A DNA stretch of 64,000 nt from Bradyrhizobiaceae bacterium (GCA_003963145.1 RXJJ01000014.1:1-64000); one strand, 5' to 3'. Positions 32,800 to 41,341 are shown, counted from the stretch's first letter. Notes: generated from the letters alone by a model not told the origin. Numbers and translations are program-made.

Positions 32800-33460
32800 T
32801 TCGCGCTTGAGCTAAAATCCTCTCAACATTCGACGATTGGTCGGTAAATACAGCCGCTGTCAGCGGGTTTCCAAATACAGCTCCAGTGTCGATGTTTACT
32901 CGATTAGTGCGGATATCGGGCTCGCCGTTTTCGGTGGGCGTATGTCCGTGAACGATGAGTCGTTCGAAGCGCTTGTTCGACGAGAGGAATGGCTCTCTGA
33001 TCCAGAGCAGGTCTAAATCATCTTGCTGGGCGAGCGGGCGATGCGGGTCGACTCCCGCATGCACGAAGAAGCGCAGGCCATCGTCATGGAACTTCGGGAG
33101 TTGCCGAAGCCAGTCGATATGATCTTTCGGTATTTGATAGGCGTTGCTTACGCCATAGCTTTCGAGCGTTTGAATGCCTCCATTGCGTAGCCAACGATCT
33201 TCCCAATCCGGATGATCTGTTGCCGCGAGCAACATGTCCTCATGATTGCCCATCAGGCAGATAACCTGTTTGGGGCGCGCATGCTGCAGGGCCATGAGAA
33301 ATTTAATTGCCCCTCGACTGTCCGGACCGCGGTCAATGTAGTCGCCGAGAAAAATGAAACGTGCGTCGTGTTCGCTGGCATCTTGTTCGCATAGCTCAAC
33401 GAGTTGTTTCAGTTGCCGCAGGCAACCATGGACATCGCCAACTGCATAGGTTCGCACCAT
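32774..33460 (-). CDS. PPP-family serine/threonine phosphatase-like metallophosphoesterase
   Basis: Metal-dependent phosphoesterase of the PPP type (PrpA/ApaH-like). The motifs GDVHG, GDYIDRG, GNHE and HGHTP are present in order, the standard di-metal site. I prefer the ATG at 33460 (228 residues), five bases after a GAGAGAA sequence; an ATG at 33487 adds nine residues. It could be a protein phosphatase or a dinucleoside tetraphosphate hydrolase; the substrate cannot be told. It lies in the same direction as, and 38 bases after, the zinc-ribbon gene. Confidence 0.88.
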   Translation of the reverse strand: MVRTYAVGDVHGCLRQLKQLVELCEQDASEHDARFIFLGDYIDRGPDSRGAIKFLMALQHARPKQVICLMGNHEDMLLAATDHPDWEDRWLRNGGIQTLESYGVSNAYQIPKDHIDWLRQLPKFHDDGLRFFVHAGVDPHRPLAQQDDLDLLWIREPFLSSNKRFERLIVHGHTPTENGEPDIRTNRVNIDTGAVFGNPLTAAVFTDQSSNVERILAQARINACSDFL

Positions 33461-33498
33461 TGAAATTCTCTCAATCATCGTAGTCATATGGCTTTAGT

Positions 33499-33690
33499 TC
33501 AGCGAGAGATTAGCTCATCGCTATAGTCAGCGCTGATCGAAGCGTCGTTATCATTCGCGTCCTCACTCCTCGTCGGCGAGATATGTCGTGCTCCACAGGC
33601 CGGGCAATCATCGTCACAGGTCGCCGACCAGACATCTGACCAATCGTGACCGCATCTATAGCAGGTGTAAAAGTTTCGAAAGAGTGTCAT
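33499..33690 (-). CDS. Small zinc-ribbon protein
   Basis: A 63-residue protein from the ATG at 33690 (MTLFRNFYTCYRCGHDWSDVW); a longer reading from 33738 is less likely. Cysteines CYRCGHDW and CDDDCPACGARH form a probable zinc ribbon. Similar small proteins are common in Bradyrhizobium-type genomes, often near mobile DNA. Function unknown; it may bind nucleic acid or protein. Confidence 0.7.
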   Translation of the reverse strand: MTLFRNFYTCYRCGHDWSDVWSATCDDDCPACGARHISPTRSEDANDNDASISADYSDELISR

Positions 33691-33742
33691 CTCTGCACGC
33701 AGTAGTTGGTAGTGCGGCGGCCAAAATGACCGCCGCATTTAA

Positions 33743-34087
33743 TTAGGTGACAATTCGTCCTTTCATCCGCGCTTCTTCAACGAAGTGCGAGAGCGGCTTA
33801 TCGGTGACGAAATGCGCATCGCGCTCGACAGACAGGCCAAGTCTGCCTTTCACCGAGCTTATTTCCGCGAGACTAACGTAGCCAAGTTCCGGGAAACCGA
33901 GTCCCAAGTCACAAAGGCCAAACACACGATCAGGATCGTCCGGATCCACCTCGGTGAGGAGCCACGTGGCTGCGCCATCGGGCGCGAACAATTTGACGAC
34001 CGGGACGTGATCTTGATCGTCAGCGAGCGCGTTGACGAGAAGTTGGACTTGATCGGCCAAGGTGAGGAGGCTTTGTCCAAGAGTCAT
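33743..34087 (-). CDS. DUF2958 domain protein
   Basis: A 114-residue protein whose core VVKLFAPDGAATWLLTEVDPDDPDRVFGLCDLGLGFPELGYVSLAEI is the recognisable DUF2958 signature. Proteins of this family are typical of plasmids and integrative conjugative elements and have no established function. Its start overlaps the stop of the upstream endonuclease-like gene by ATGA, so the two are coupled. Confidence 0.85.
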   Translation of the reverse strand: MTLGQSLLTLADQVQLLVNALADDQDHVPVVKLFAPDGAATWLLTEVDPDDPDRVFGLCDLGLGFPELGYVSLAEISSVKGRLGLSVERDAHFVTDKPLSHFVEEARMKGRIVT

Positions 34088-35313
34088 GACGCCCCTCGTT
34101 CGTTTGCCGGTGAGTTCATCGTCTCGGCGGGTGCGCGCTGCGGTACTGTGGTTGGACGAACTGGAAGTCGCCGGCGGTTCCGGTCGACGAAGCGGCTTGG
34201 CAAGTTTTTTTTAGCCGCCGTGTTTGTTTGGGGATCGGGCGCCGCGCCGACCTCTTCGAGGGCGAGGTCATAAATTCGACCGAAGTCCAAATAGCGCCGC
34301 CACAAAGACGAAGCCAATTTCGTTGAGCCGGCCGCATTGATGGCGTCGACGAATGCTTCCAGCGTCACCGGTTCAAATGCGACGCGGTTTGCGTCTTGGT
34401 CTTCGCGATGAATAAGTTCGTTCTCGTAGACCTTGAAAGCGGTCATGACGCGGCGGTTAAGGCGTGGGCCGATGGTCATGAAGATGGCGCGTGTGGTGAT
34501 GCCCTGATCAACAATAAGTTGAGCAAGCATATGCTCCCGCCATAATTGCTCCAGGGCTAGAGAGCGTAGGAGCGCGCTGTCCGGGTCTGTGTAGAGATGA
34601 ACTTGTCTCGATGCCTCGGTGTATCGATTGCGTATGCGAGCCGCGGGGCCGGTCATGTCTTCGGAATATTTTACCTCAATGAAGATCGTGCCGGAGGTCC
34701 CCCCGGGCGTCATGACGTGGACGGCGGCGTCAAACGCGGTGCCGTCGTTAAGAAAGCGAGCTTCGCGTCGGCCAGGGGAGTGCTCGAAGGCGATGTGCTC
34801 GACCGTGTGGACGAACTCTGGCAACAAATGTCGGAAGACGGCGGTGGCGAGTTTGAGATCGAGCGCAAGTGGGCCGAGGAGATTAAATGTCAACGGCATT
34901 GAGGAGAGAGCGTTAGCAAATAAACGTTCTTCGTCGATTGCAGCGCCTTCTTCCCTCAGTAGCAATTCGCAGAGGACGAGACGATGAACCTTATCGTCGA
35001 TGAAGTTCTTGCCCGCTTCTGCGGCAGCGTTACTGAGGTTGGAAGCGAAGCCGAATGTTTTTGTGACGTTATCGATCGTTCGAGTTACGGCGCTGTTGGG
35101 GATGTTATGGTCCTTAAGCCAACAACCCTGCAGGAGCCGGGCGGCGCGGCGGAAGCGTGTGTCGATGAAGCAATAGAGGTTGTGGCGCTTCAGCAGCTCG
35201 TCGGGGACGAGCGGGACACGAGGCAAGCTTACGAAGGACGCGGAAATCTTATCATCCCGTTTGCGCCGGCTTGATGTATTGGCGGAAACGGTAACAGTGC
35301 GAGTCGCGGTCAT
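34084..35313 (-). CDS. PD-(D/E)XK endonuclease-like protein (PGN_0703 type)
   Basis: A 409-residue protein from the ATG at 35313 (MTATRTVTV). The segment FLNDGTAFDAAVHVMTPGGTSGTIFIEVKYSEDM near residues 190-225 contains the acidic residue and E-V-K triad of a restriction-endonuclease-like core, and the overall sequence fits the PGN_0703 family of putative restriction endonucleases. No methyltransferase is adjacent, so it is not an obvious classical restriction-modification pair. It overlaps the DUF2958 gene. The C-terminal 40 residues are low-complexity. Confidence 0.65.
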   Translation of the reverse strand: MTATRTVTVSANTSSRRKRDDKISASFVSLPRVPLVPDELLKRHNLYCFIDTRFRRAARLLQGCWLKDHNIPNSAVTRTIDNVTKTFGFASNLSNAAAEAGKNFIDDKVHRLVLCELLLREEGAAIDEERLFANALSSMPLTFNLLGPLALDLKLATAVFRHLLPEFVHTVEHIAFEHSPGRREARFLNDGTAFDAAVHVMTPGGTSGTIFIEVKYSEDMTGPAARIRNRYTEASRQVHLYTDPDSALLRSLALEQLWREHMLAQLIVDQGITTRAIFMTIGPRLNRRVMTAFKVYENELIHREDQDANRVAFEPVTLEAFVDAINAAGSTKLASSLWRRYLDFGRIYDLALEEVGAAPDPQTNTAAKKNLPSRFVDRNRRRLPVRPTTVPQRAPAETMNSPANERGAS

Positions 35314-35799
35314 GTATTCTCCTAGCAATCATTGTTGCTAGGATTATTCGGAGCGACCTGAGCGATGTTGACAGAATTTTATAAAAGCACGCCCCTGAAC
35401 GAATGTCATTCAAGTCATACTTTTGTTGACGCAATGTTGATGCAGATACGCATGCAATCCGACCAACAATTTTCAAATAAAATGAAATTGAGGTTGGGAT
35501 TGCGGTTTTGGATTTAAAAAGTCTTCCAACAAATAACCCCAACCCGAAGGGTTGGGGTTCAGGGTTAGCATGCACTGCCGGAGTGGTTAACTTAGGGTGT
35601 GTAGGTAAGTTGCTCTCCCGTCAAGCGCTTTGCAACGATATTAGACCGGCAGCACTCCAGCGTTTAGAGAGGTCATCGCGTCTACTTTCAGCGAAGGCTT
35701 CCATGCGGGTCCAATCGCTCGGTAAGATTCGACATCTCACTGTTTTCTTGGATGGCGTCAGACAAATCGAGACCATGAAGACTTGGCTCAGCACGACAA
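35314..35799. other. Intergenic region with strong hairpin
   Basis: A 486-base AT-rich stretch without a credible gene. It carries the presumed promoter of the endonuclease-like gene and a perfect hairpin at 35535-35559. A plus-strand reading frame (35508-35828) runs through the hairpin and has no family resemblance or ribosome-binding site; I do not call it. Confidence 0.5.
35535..35559. terminator. Perfect 11-bp hairpin, possible terminator
   Basis: AACCCCAACCC (35535-35545), loop GAA, GGGTTGGGGTT (35549-35559). The stem is perfect, but no clear T-run follows on either strand, so it may be a terminator for minus-strand transcription from the clamp-like operon or a different structured element. 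Confidence 0.45.
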
Positions 35800-36063
35800 T
35801 CATTTTTTACGCGGGTACATTTTGTTGAGCAGCGGGATCAAATGCTCAAGTTCTCGCTCCGGTTTAGCCCGCCCCTCACCGTCGACAGTAATAGTGCCAG
35901 TTGTGGGAAAATAGTTCACCTTCCGCATCTTTAAGTGTGACGAAGCAGGCCGCTTCACGAAATGCTTTGCGGCGATGATAGCGTTTATTGCTTCGGTCAT
36001 CTCAGGCGGATCGTTTTCACGAAATAAGTTATTCAGGGCTTCGTTGCGAAACTTTTTCTTCAT
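35800..36063 (-). CDS. Small basic hypothetical protein
   Basis: An 87-residue lysine/arginine-rich protein (starts MKKKFRNEALNNLFRENDPPEMTEA, ends PLLNKMYPRKK) with no family I recognise. It is 154 bases downstream of the split clamp-like gene in the same direction and may belong to that module. Weak evidence beyond an open frame with sensible codon use. Confidence 0.4.
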   Translation of the reverse strand: MKKKFRNEALNNLFRENDPPEMTEAINAIIAAKHFVKRPASSHLKMRKVNYFPTTGTITVDGEGRAKPERELEHLIPLLNKMYPRKK

Positions 36064-36217
36064 AGTAAATACTCCTCAGACGACTTGATGTCGTCTTCGG
36101 ATATAGAGAGGCTGCTTGAACCAATTGTTCCTACTTCGCGAAGCGTTCGGTACCGAAAAAGAAATTGAGCGATTCAAAGTAGATCAAGCGGAGTTACGTG
36201 TGCGTTAGCTCACTCGC

Positions 36218-37365
36218 CTAGAGCGCTCGTCGGTTGGCGACAACTAAGGTCGAGACATTTCCGCCTTGAATGTTCTGCTCAAATAGCACGGCAGATTTAA
36301 ATATCTTCATAGAAATAGCCTGATCTCCGACGGCGGAGAAGCTTGACAGCCCAGCGGCCGATATCGAGACGTCGGTTGCGCCGCCTTCGGCCACATCGCC
36401 AAGTTCAAGGATTGGGCAGTCCACAGTTGCCGTACCACCGTTAACGCGTGTAGCGAAAGTTATAGTTCGAGCGTCTTTCAAACTCAGAGTGATTTCACTT
36501 TTGTCAGGTTTCACTCCGCCGTGCTTGGTTTGCGCAAAAATGTGACCGATACGGTTAGCAAGATCGAATGCTTGAACCTTTATCTCGGCGCTGCTGCTAT
36601 TACGGCCAGGCCATCGCGATCCTTTTCCGGCTACAGGAATTGAACAGGAAAGATGATCGTTCGAAACGATCTGATGCCGGCCGTCATTAGTGAGCGTGAT
36701 ATTCTGACCTGTAAAGCGTCCAAGAAGTGCGATAGCGCGGTTGCTGTGTGCATGTTCGACCCGAAAATCGACTTCGATGAGGGCGTCCATATGAACGGTT
36801 CGAACAGACTAGCCGCGCCGGCCAATGCGGCCGAATCCGAAACACTCATGATGGAAAATATCGGGTTTGTGTCTGACTTTTTGGCAAAGCTTCGAACAAG
36901 TTGGAGTGATCTACGAAGCGCGTCAGTATTAACGGGCACACTATGAATCATTGTTGAGGTCGCAGGCGTGATATCCGTGCCAAGCAGCACGTAGAACCAC
37001 ATAATCGTAGTTGTGCCCGTGCGAATCTCGATACGACCCTCATCTCCAACGGCCTGCTTGAAATGTGGGATCGAGAATTCAATGTCTTCGTCGGACTCAG
37101 CCAGATCGTCCAGACCAGCAAAAGCATTTATCGAAATTTGCAGTTCTAAGTTGCCGTCTTCGCTTAAGCCAGTTGGCCGTTTCAGTGGGACCGTCACCAC
37201 CACTTCAATCGCGTCTGTCAGCACTATCTGCATTTGACGGGATGACAAACGAACGAGAACATCATCAGCATCTGGACCGATTGTCGTCACGGCATCCTTT
37301 AGCAGAGCAGGATCGGTGGCAAAGCTGATCTTCATAGGCAACACGACGTCTTGTTCGGCCTTCAT
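36218..37365 (-). pseudogene. Sliding-clamp-like gene, split by a frameshift
   Basis: Two overlapping minus-strand frames (37365-36631 and 36790-36218) together give about 380 residues, the normal length of a bacterial beta clamp. The first covers an N-terminal region (DPALLKDAVTTIGPDADDVLVRLS) and most of a second domain; the second continues with RAIALLGRFTGQNITLTNDGRHQIVSNDHLSCSIP and ends with a clamp-like terminus (GLSSFSAVGDQAISMKIF through LVVANRRAL). A -1 shift near 36790-36800 (...LFEPF to HMDALIEVDF) joins them without a gap. No classical slippery heptamer is seen. It could be an indel, a programmed shift, or two separate subunits since the second frame has its own ATG at 36790. It follows the clamp-like gene at 37369 directly. 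Confidence 0.5.
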
Positions 37366-37368
37366 CAC

Positions 37369-38676
37369 TTACTGTCTTCCCGAAGTGTGTTTTCGTTCAT
37401 TCATGCGCTGCAGACTCACGAGTATTTCGCAAGTCAGTTGGTCCTTCGTGTCTTGCAATATGAGTCTCGTGCGATCCTCGGTAAAACCAAGTTCGGCGTT
37501 TGATGCTGAAAACTCTTCAAGGAAAGAATAAATAGGAGAAGCAGGTAAGGAAACGTTGAGCGCACGAGGCCCATCCGGCCGAGATGCCGAGACGGTAGAC
37601 GATATAGATAGGTCTCTCGTGTCTGCTGGATTGAATGCGAGCATTTGACATGTTGTCAAACCAATGCTGTCGCAAGATAGCCGTAGCACTCCACCAGGGC
37701 CAAAAGTGCGAACGGTTGCTGAAACAACCGAGCGAAGCTTGGATGCCGGAATTAGTAGATTTTCCGCAATCGTTTGTGGCTCGATCAGGGGAAAGGATTG
37801 TTGAATGGCTTCAAAGCCAAATAATACATTGTCCCCCTTGATGACACAAAAACTTTCATTGTGGCGCAATTTCGCGGTGCCGATAAAAGGAAGCACTGGC
37901 TTCACAAATCGCAAAAGCCGGGGCCGAAACGAAACGCTTATTTCAGCCAGTCGTTCTGAGCTTGCCTTAGCCAAACAATTACGCGTTGCCGCAAGTGCGG
38001 CACCATTTGATATTTCGACGAGATCGAACGTTGCATCGGCGCTATCAGTATTAACGAATTTGCTGACGAAGTTGATCGCCCGCATAAGCATTTGAGTTTC
38101 AATGGACGCAGACTCACAGCTTTCAAGGCTTTTTAGAATCTTGTCGGAGTGAGCAAGAAACCGCTCATGGGGATAGACATAAAGCGGGCGCGTAAATTCT
38201 GGTGACGTCACTTCGATGAGGCGGGTACCAACTCTGAATGAAGCGTTTTCTCCAAGAGCTTTAGAGGTAGCAATTAGGTCATCAAGGGAGAGGATACGAA
38301 TTGAGGCCGATGCGCCAGCGGGATGATTCCATACTGGCCCGTGCATGGTTACTTGAACAAACGATTGGCCAATGTCCGCGTCCCAACGCACTCGATCGTT
38401 AAAAATGTTAAGCCGGACAACGCGGTGCCGCGGATCGCTATACTTCAGCAGCAGGTCAAGGATTCCAACCATCTTACGGAAGTCGAGTGCTGTAACAGCA
38501 AAGCCAATTTCGTCGATCTGAAGGGGAACACTGAAGTCGGGTTCTTGGAGCCCGGTGCGGCCGACCGGTATCGAATCCAAGGATATCGTGCCGAAGTTTG
38601 CATTAGTTTCAGTGAGAGGAATACCCTCAGCCGTATTGAGAATTTCATCAACGTCAAAAACAATTTCTTGATTCAT
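37369..38676 (-). CDS. Sliding-clamp-like (DnaN-like) protein
   Basis: A 435-residue protein from the ATG at 38676; an in-frame start at 38709 is possible. It has the rhythm of a DNA sliding clamp: repeated strand-helix units, FDLVEISNGAALAATRNCLAKASSERLAE in the middle, NVLFGFEAIQQSFPLIEPQTI followed by ENLLIPASKLRSVVSATVRTFGPGGVLRLSCDS (as at the domain II/III junction of DnaN), and PIYSFLEEFSASNAELGFTEDRTRLILQDTKDQLTCEILVSL near the end. Similarity is weak and structural prediction would be decisive. It is divergent from the DnaX-like gene and followed immediately by a second clamp-like gene. GC content is well below the core genes. Confidence 0.5.
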   Translation of the reverse strand: MNQEIVFDVDEILNTAEGIPLTETNANFGTISLDSIPVGRTGLQEPDFSVPLQIDEIGFAVTALDFRKMVGILDLLLKYSDPRHRVVRLNIFNDRVRWDADIGQSFVQVTMHGPVWNHPAGASASIRILSLDDLIATSKALGENASFRVGTRLIEVTSPEFTRPLYVYPHERFLAHSDKILKSLESCESASIETQMLMRAINFVSKFVNTDSADATFDLVEISNGAALAATRNCLAKASSERLAEISVSFRPRLLRFVKPVLPFIGTAKLRHNESFCVIKGDNVLFGFEAIQQSFPLIEPQTIAENLLIPASKLRSVVSATVRTFGPGGVLRLSCDSIGLTTCQMLAFNPADTRDLSISSTVSASRPDGPRALNVSLPASPIYSFLEEFSASNAELGFTEDRTRLILQDTKDQLTCEILVSLQRMNERKHTSGRQ

Positions 38677-38728
38677 AGCTTTACCCGGGGCGTATCTGTA
38701 CATGCTCAAGGATATACAAAGCGGATTA

Positions 38729-38749
38729 CAGGTGTCCTGGAGACACCTG
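38729..38749. promoter_or_regulatory. Inverted repeat between clamp-like and DnaX-like genes
   Basis: CAGGTGTC (38729-38736), 5-base spacer, GACACCTG (38742-38749): a perfect 8-bp inverted repeat in the 118-base region between the two divergent starts (38676 and 38795). A candidate operator controlling both directions. Confidence 0.55.
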
Positions 38750-38794
38750 CAGACCGCTCACTTTGAAGATGGTGGCGAGCACGGTGTCTCTGGA

Positions 38795-40834
38795 ATGGAC
38801 CAAATCAGCAATCTGAGTCTAGCGCAAAAGCACAGACCACGAGACCTTCAGGATATTATAGGCCAAGACGAAATTGTTTCGTTCTTAGGAAAGCAAATCG
38901 AAAGCAAAAACGGGCGAAGCGTTCTTATTCACGGCCGATCGGGCTGTGGGATAACCTGCATCGCGGAAATATACGCTGCAGGATTGCTTTGCGAGCGACC
39001 CGGTAAAGGGCCGTGTCATTCGTGTGAGTCGTGTGATGCGTTTAGACGCGAAATTCATCCTAATCTGAGGATGATGCGTCACGGCGCGGTAGACGACGTG
39101 CGTTTTGCCCATCAAATCAATGATGAGGTTGAAACGGAGTCATTTGGATCGGGAGGCTTGGTTGTGTTGATCGATCAAGCACAGCTCCTGTCGGAACGCT
39201 CGTTTCAAATTTTGCACGAGCGGATGGGCCGCCCAATGAAGCGGGTCACATATATACTTTGCACTAACGACATAAGTCAGATTCCACTTGCGACAATGGA
39301 GCAACTCTATCCGCTTCAAGTTAATGCACCGACGTTCGCGTCCGGCACGGTATTTTTGGAGAGGCTGTGCCACGCAGAAGGAATAGAGTCAGATATCCCG
39401 GCTCTCGAACTGATCGTTGAGCGTACACGAGGATCATTTCGAGGAATTGCCAGAGACCTAGAGATAATTGCCAGCAGGGGCGCAATCACCGAAGTGTCGG
39501 TCTTGGACTACTTCCGCTCAGGCCCGGCGGCAGGTTATGTCGAGTTAGTTTTCCAACAAGAGCGCTTCGAAGATCAGTTAAAATTCCTCAGTGCATGGAA
39601 AGACGAGGCGAGCGATAAGATTAAACTTATTCGCCAGTATCTCGGCGAGATATTCGAAGCAGCTTCAGGCCTGACAGCGAACAGACCCCTGCGAAGTCTT
39701 CTCGCGGCGGAGCCAACATTGGCAAAGGCGTTTTCTGATAGGACGCTATTTCTGAAAGCTCAGCCGCGCGCGTTTGCGCATCGTTTACTGGAAATTTGGG
39801 AACATGGCTCCAAAGCCGAACATGAAACGCTATTGCGCAAGGCGAGTGAGTTCGATGAACTTCTTGGCGGCACAAAACTGGAAATCGCAGATGGGAATTC
39901 CAGGACGATTTTAAAGCCCTGGCGTGACGCGAAGGCGCGGACGAAGCGTTACACGGAAAACGATAAAGAGTTAGGTAAGCGGGTAGACCATCCTCTCAAT
40001 GGTAAGGTGATTGAACATCTCCCATATCTGAAAGCAAAGAAGTTATGGGACAGTGCGTCATTTCTCATCCAAAATTACGGACAGTTTCTCAATACTCGAA
40101 TTTCTATACGTCACGATAACCTGACTCTTAAACAATCGGATGGGCCGGCGAAACTCATTACTGACCTTACCCACGAACTTCGAATGTTCATAAAGCGAAG
40201 TGTTGGCGGGTCTGACCAATTGCATTGGCTCTACGTGCATCGTTGGGATGACGAACAGGGCCTGATCACTGATATTGTAGCTCACATCCCGGATGAATTG
40301 AGGGATATAGAACCATGGGTTCGCGATCGATTCTTCGGCAATCGTGTTCTTGCGGAAATTCCAAAAGATGCATTTTCAATAACTCGTGAGGCCAATCACG
40401 GTTTACAGGGCCATCTCAAACTCATTCGCGAGATGTGTGCTGGAATCGATCCGGACTTATCAGAGAATAAATTATTCATTCGCCGCGCTGAAATAGATAT
40501 CAAGAAGACCGGTTGGCATATGGCGGTAAATCAAACGGTGCAAGGAAGCGGAGTTTCACGCTTTCTGGATACCGCCGCTCGTCGGCAAGCTGATAACGAT
40601 CTAACGGTGCTTTCTGCCGTTGACGATAAAACCGCACAGATGTGCACAGGTTGGGAGAGGGCAGAATTCGCCTATCGAAAAGGAATAATTGATCAGCGAT
40701 TGTCGGAAGAGCATGAGCTTGCCAGGATCTACAATGGAAATGATCTTCAAGCGCGTCGCAAAGTGTTTCACAACGCTTGGCGAGCGTCGCGCCCGTTTAG
40801 GGAGGCTAGGCGTCCTGGTTTTCATAATTTCTGA
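38795..40834 (+). CDS. DnaX-like clamp-loader protein with degenerate ATPase and Rep-like C-terminus
   Basis: A 679-residue protein from the ATG at 38795 (a longer frame starts at 38702). Residues 1-230 resemble the DnaX (gamma/tau) AAA+ module: QKHRPRDLQDIIGQDEIV, a complete four-cysteine zinc module (C66, C74, C77, C80) spaced as in E. coli DnaX, and a sensor-2-like GSFRGIARDLE. The ATPase site is degenerate: Walker A reads GRSGCGIT (47-54) with isoleucine for lysine, and Walker B LIDQAQ with glutamine for the catalytic glutamate. Residues about 405-600 resemble Rep proteins of small mobile elements (FLNTRISIRHDNLTL, HELRMFIKRS, HWLYVHRWDDEQGLITDIVAHIPDEL), but the HxH metal site of HUH endonucleases is lost. 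Divergent from the clamp-like genes. Confidence 0.6.
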   Translation: MDQISNLSLAQKHRPRDLQDIIGQDEIVSFLGKQIESKNGRSVLIHGRSGCGITCIAEIYAAGLLCERPGKGPCHSCESCDAFRREIHPNLRMMRHGAVDDVRFAHQINDEVETESFGSGGLVVLIDQAQLLSERSFQILHERMGRPMKRVTYILCTNDISQIPLATMEQLYPLQVNAPTFASGTVFLERLCHAEGIESDIPALELIVERTRGSFRGIARDLEIIASRGAITEVSVLDYFRSGPAAGYVELVFQQERFEDQLKFLSAWKDEASDKIKLIRQYLGEIFEAASGLTANRPLRSLLAAEPTLAKAFSDRTLFLKAQPRAFAHRLLEIWEHGSKAEHETLLRKASEFDELLGGTKLEIADGNSRTILKPWRDAKARTKRYTENDKELGKRVDHPLNGKVIEHLPYLKAKKLWDSASFLIQNYGQFLNTRISIRHDNLTLKQSDGPAKLITDLTHELRMFIKRSVGGSDQLHWLYVHRWDDEQGLITDIVAHIPDELRDIEPWVRDRFFGNRVLAEIPKDAFSITREANHGLQGHLKLIREMCAGIDPDLSENKLFIRRAEIDIKKTGWHMAVNQTVQGSGVSRFLDTAARRQADNDLTVLSAVDDKTAQMCTGWERAEFAYRKGIIDQRLSEEHELARIYNGNDLQARRKVFHNAWRASRPFREARRPGFHNF

Positions 40835-40976
40835 TTTGGCCCGTAAATGGGGTAATGCGCTCCAATAGATAAAAAATATGCAATAAAATCAGAAATTTGT
40901 ATTGATTATTCTTACTCCTACGGGGAACTGGTTCGATACTTTTCTTTCATTATTCTACCTTTAGCTTTTCATAAAG
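40835..40976. other. Junction between the accessory region and the arsenic island
   Basis: A 142-base AT-rich spacer between the stops of the DnaX-like gene and the small membrane-protein gene. GC content rises sharply after it. I looked for a copy of the tRNA-Ser 3' end here as an attachment site and did not find one. Confidence 0.4.
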
Positions 40977-41306
40977 CTACTCTGGGCGGCTCTGTTCTTG
41001 TGAGGCTCGTCGCTCGGCCAGGATGAATCCCACGCAGAACATCGCGATGGCGCCCATGATCGCCCCGGATAGGCCTTGCAGCGCAAAAACCTCCGGTTGG
41101 CTCACGGCATTCAGGCTTCCCGATGCCGTCACCATGGTCACCGCACGAGTTTGGAAGAACCAACCGCTTAGCCCGCCCGCGATGAGGCCAACCAGGCTAT
41201 GCCCGACAAAACCAAAGCGGTGTTCATGAGAGACAATGGCGGCTATGTGGGCTCCAAAAAACCCCGCTACGATCTGAATGATAAGACTGGTGGTTGTCCA
41301 TTCCAT
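40977..41306 (-). CDS. Small membrane protein at the end of the arsJ operon
   Basis: A 109-residue protein from the ATG at 41306 (MEWTTTSLIIQIVAGFFGAHIAA), preceded by a GAAGGAAC sequence. It has three to four hydrophobic segments, including FVGHSLVGLIAGGLSGWFF and SGAIMGAIAMFCVGFILAERR, reminiscent of GlsB/YeaQ-type small membrane proteins. Function unknown. It lies 35 bases after arsJ and is probably part of that operon. Confidence 0.6.
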   Translation of the reverse strand: MEWTTTSLIIQIVAGFFGAHIAAIVSHEHRFGFVGHSLVGLIAGGLSGWFFQTRAVTMVTASGSLNAVSQPEVFALQGLSGAIMGAIAMFCVGFILAERRASQEQSRPE

Positions 41307-41341
41307 GGGAGGTTCCTTCGAACATTGAGCTTTGAAGCTGG

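Noticed and set aside
35508-35828. Possible 106-residue plus-strand gene in the gap before 35800
   Set aside because: It runs through the perfect hairpin at 35535-35559, overlaps the end of the minus-strand gene at 35800, and has no family resemblance or ribosome-binding site.
40835-40976. Right attachment site (copy of the tRNA-Ser 3' end)
   Set aside because: No sequence resembling CCCTCCCTCTCCGCCA was seen in this junction or elsewhere downstream on reading; a computed repeat search would be decisive.
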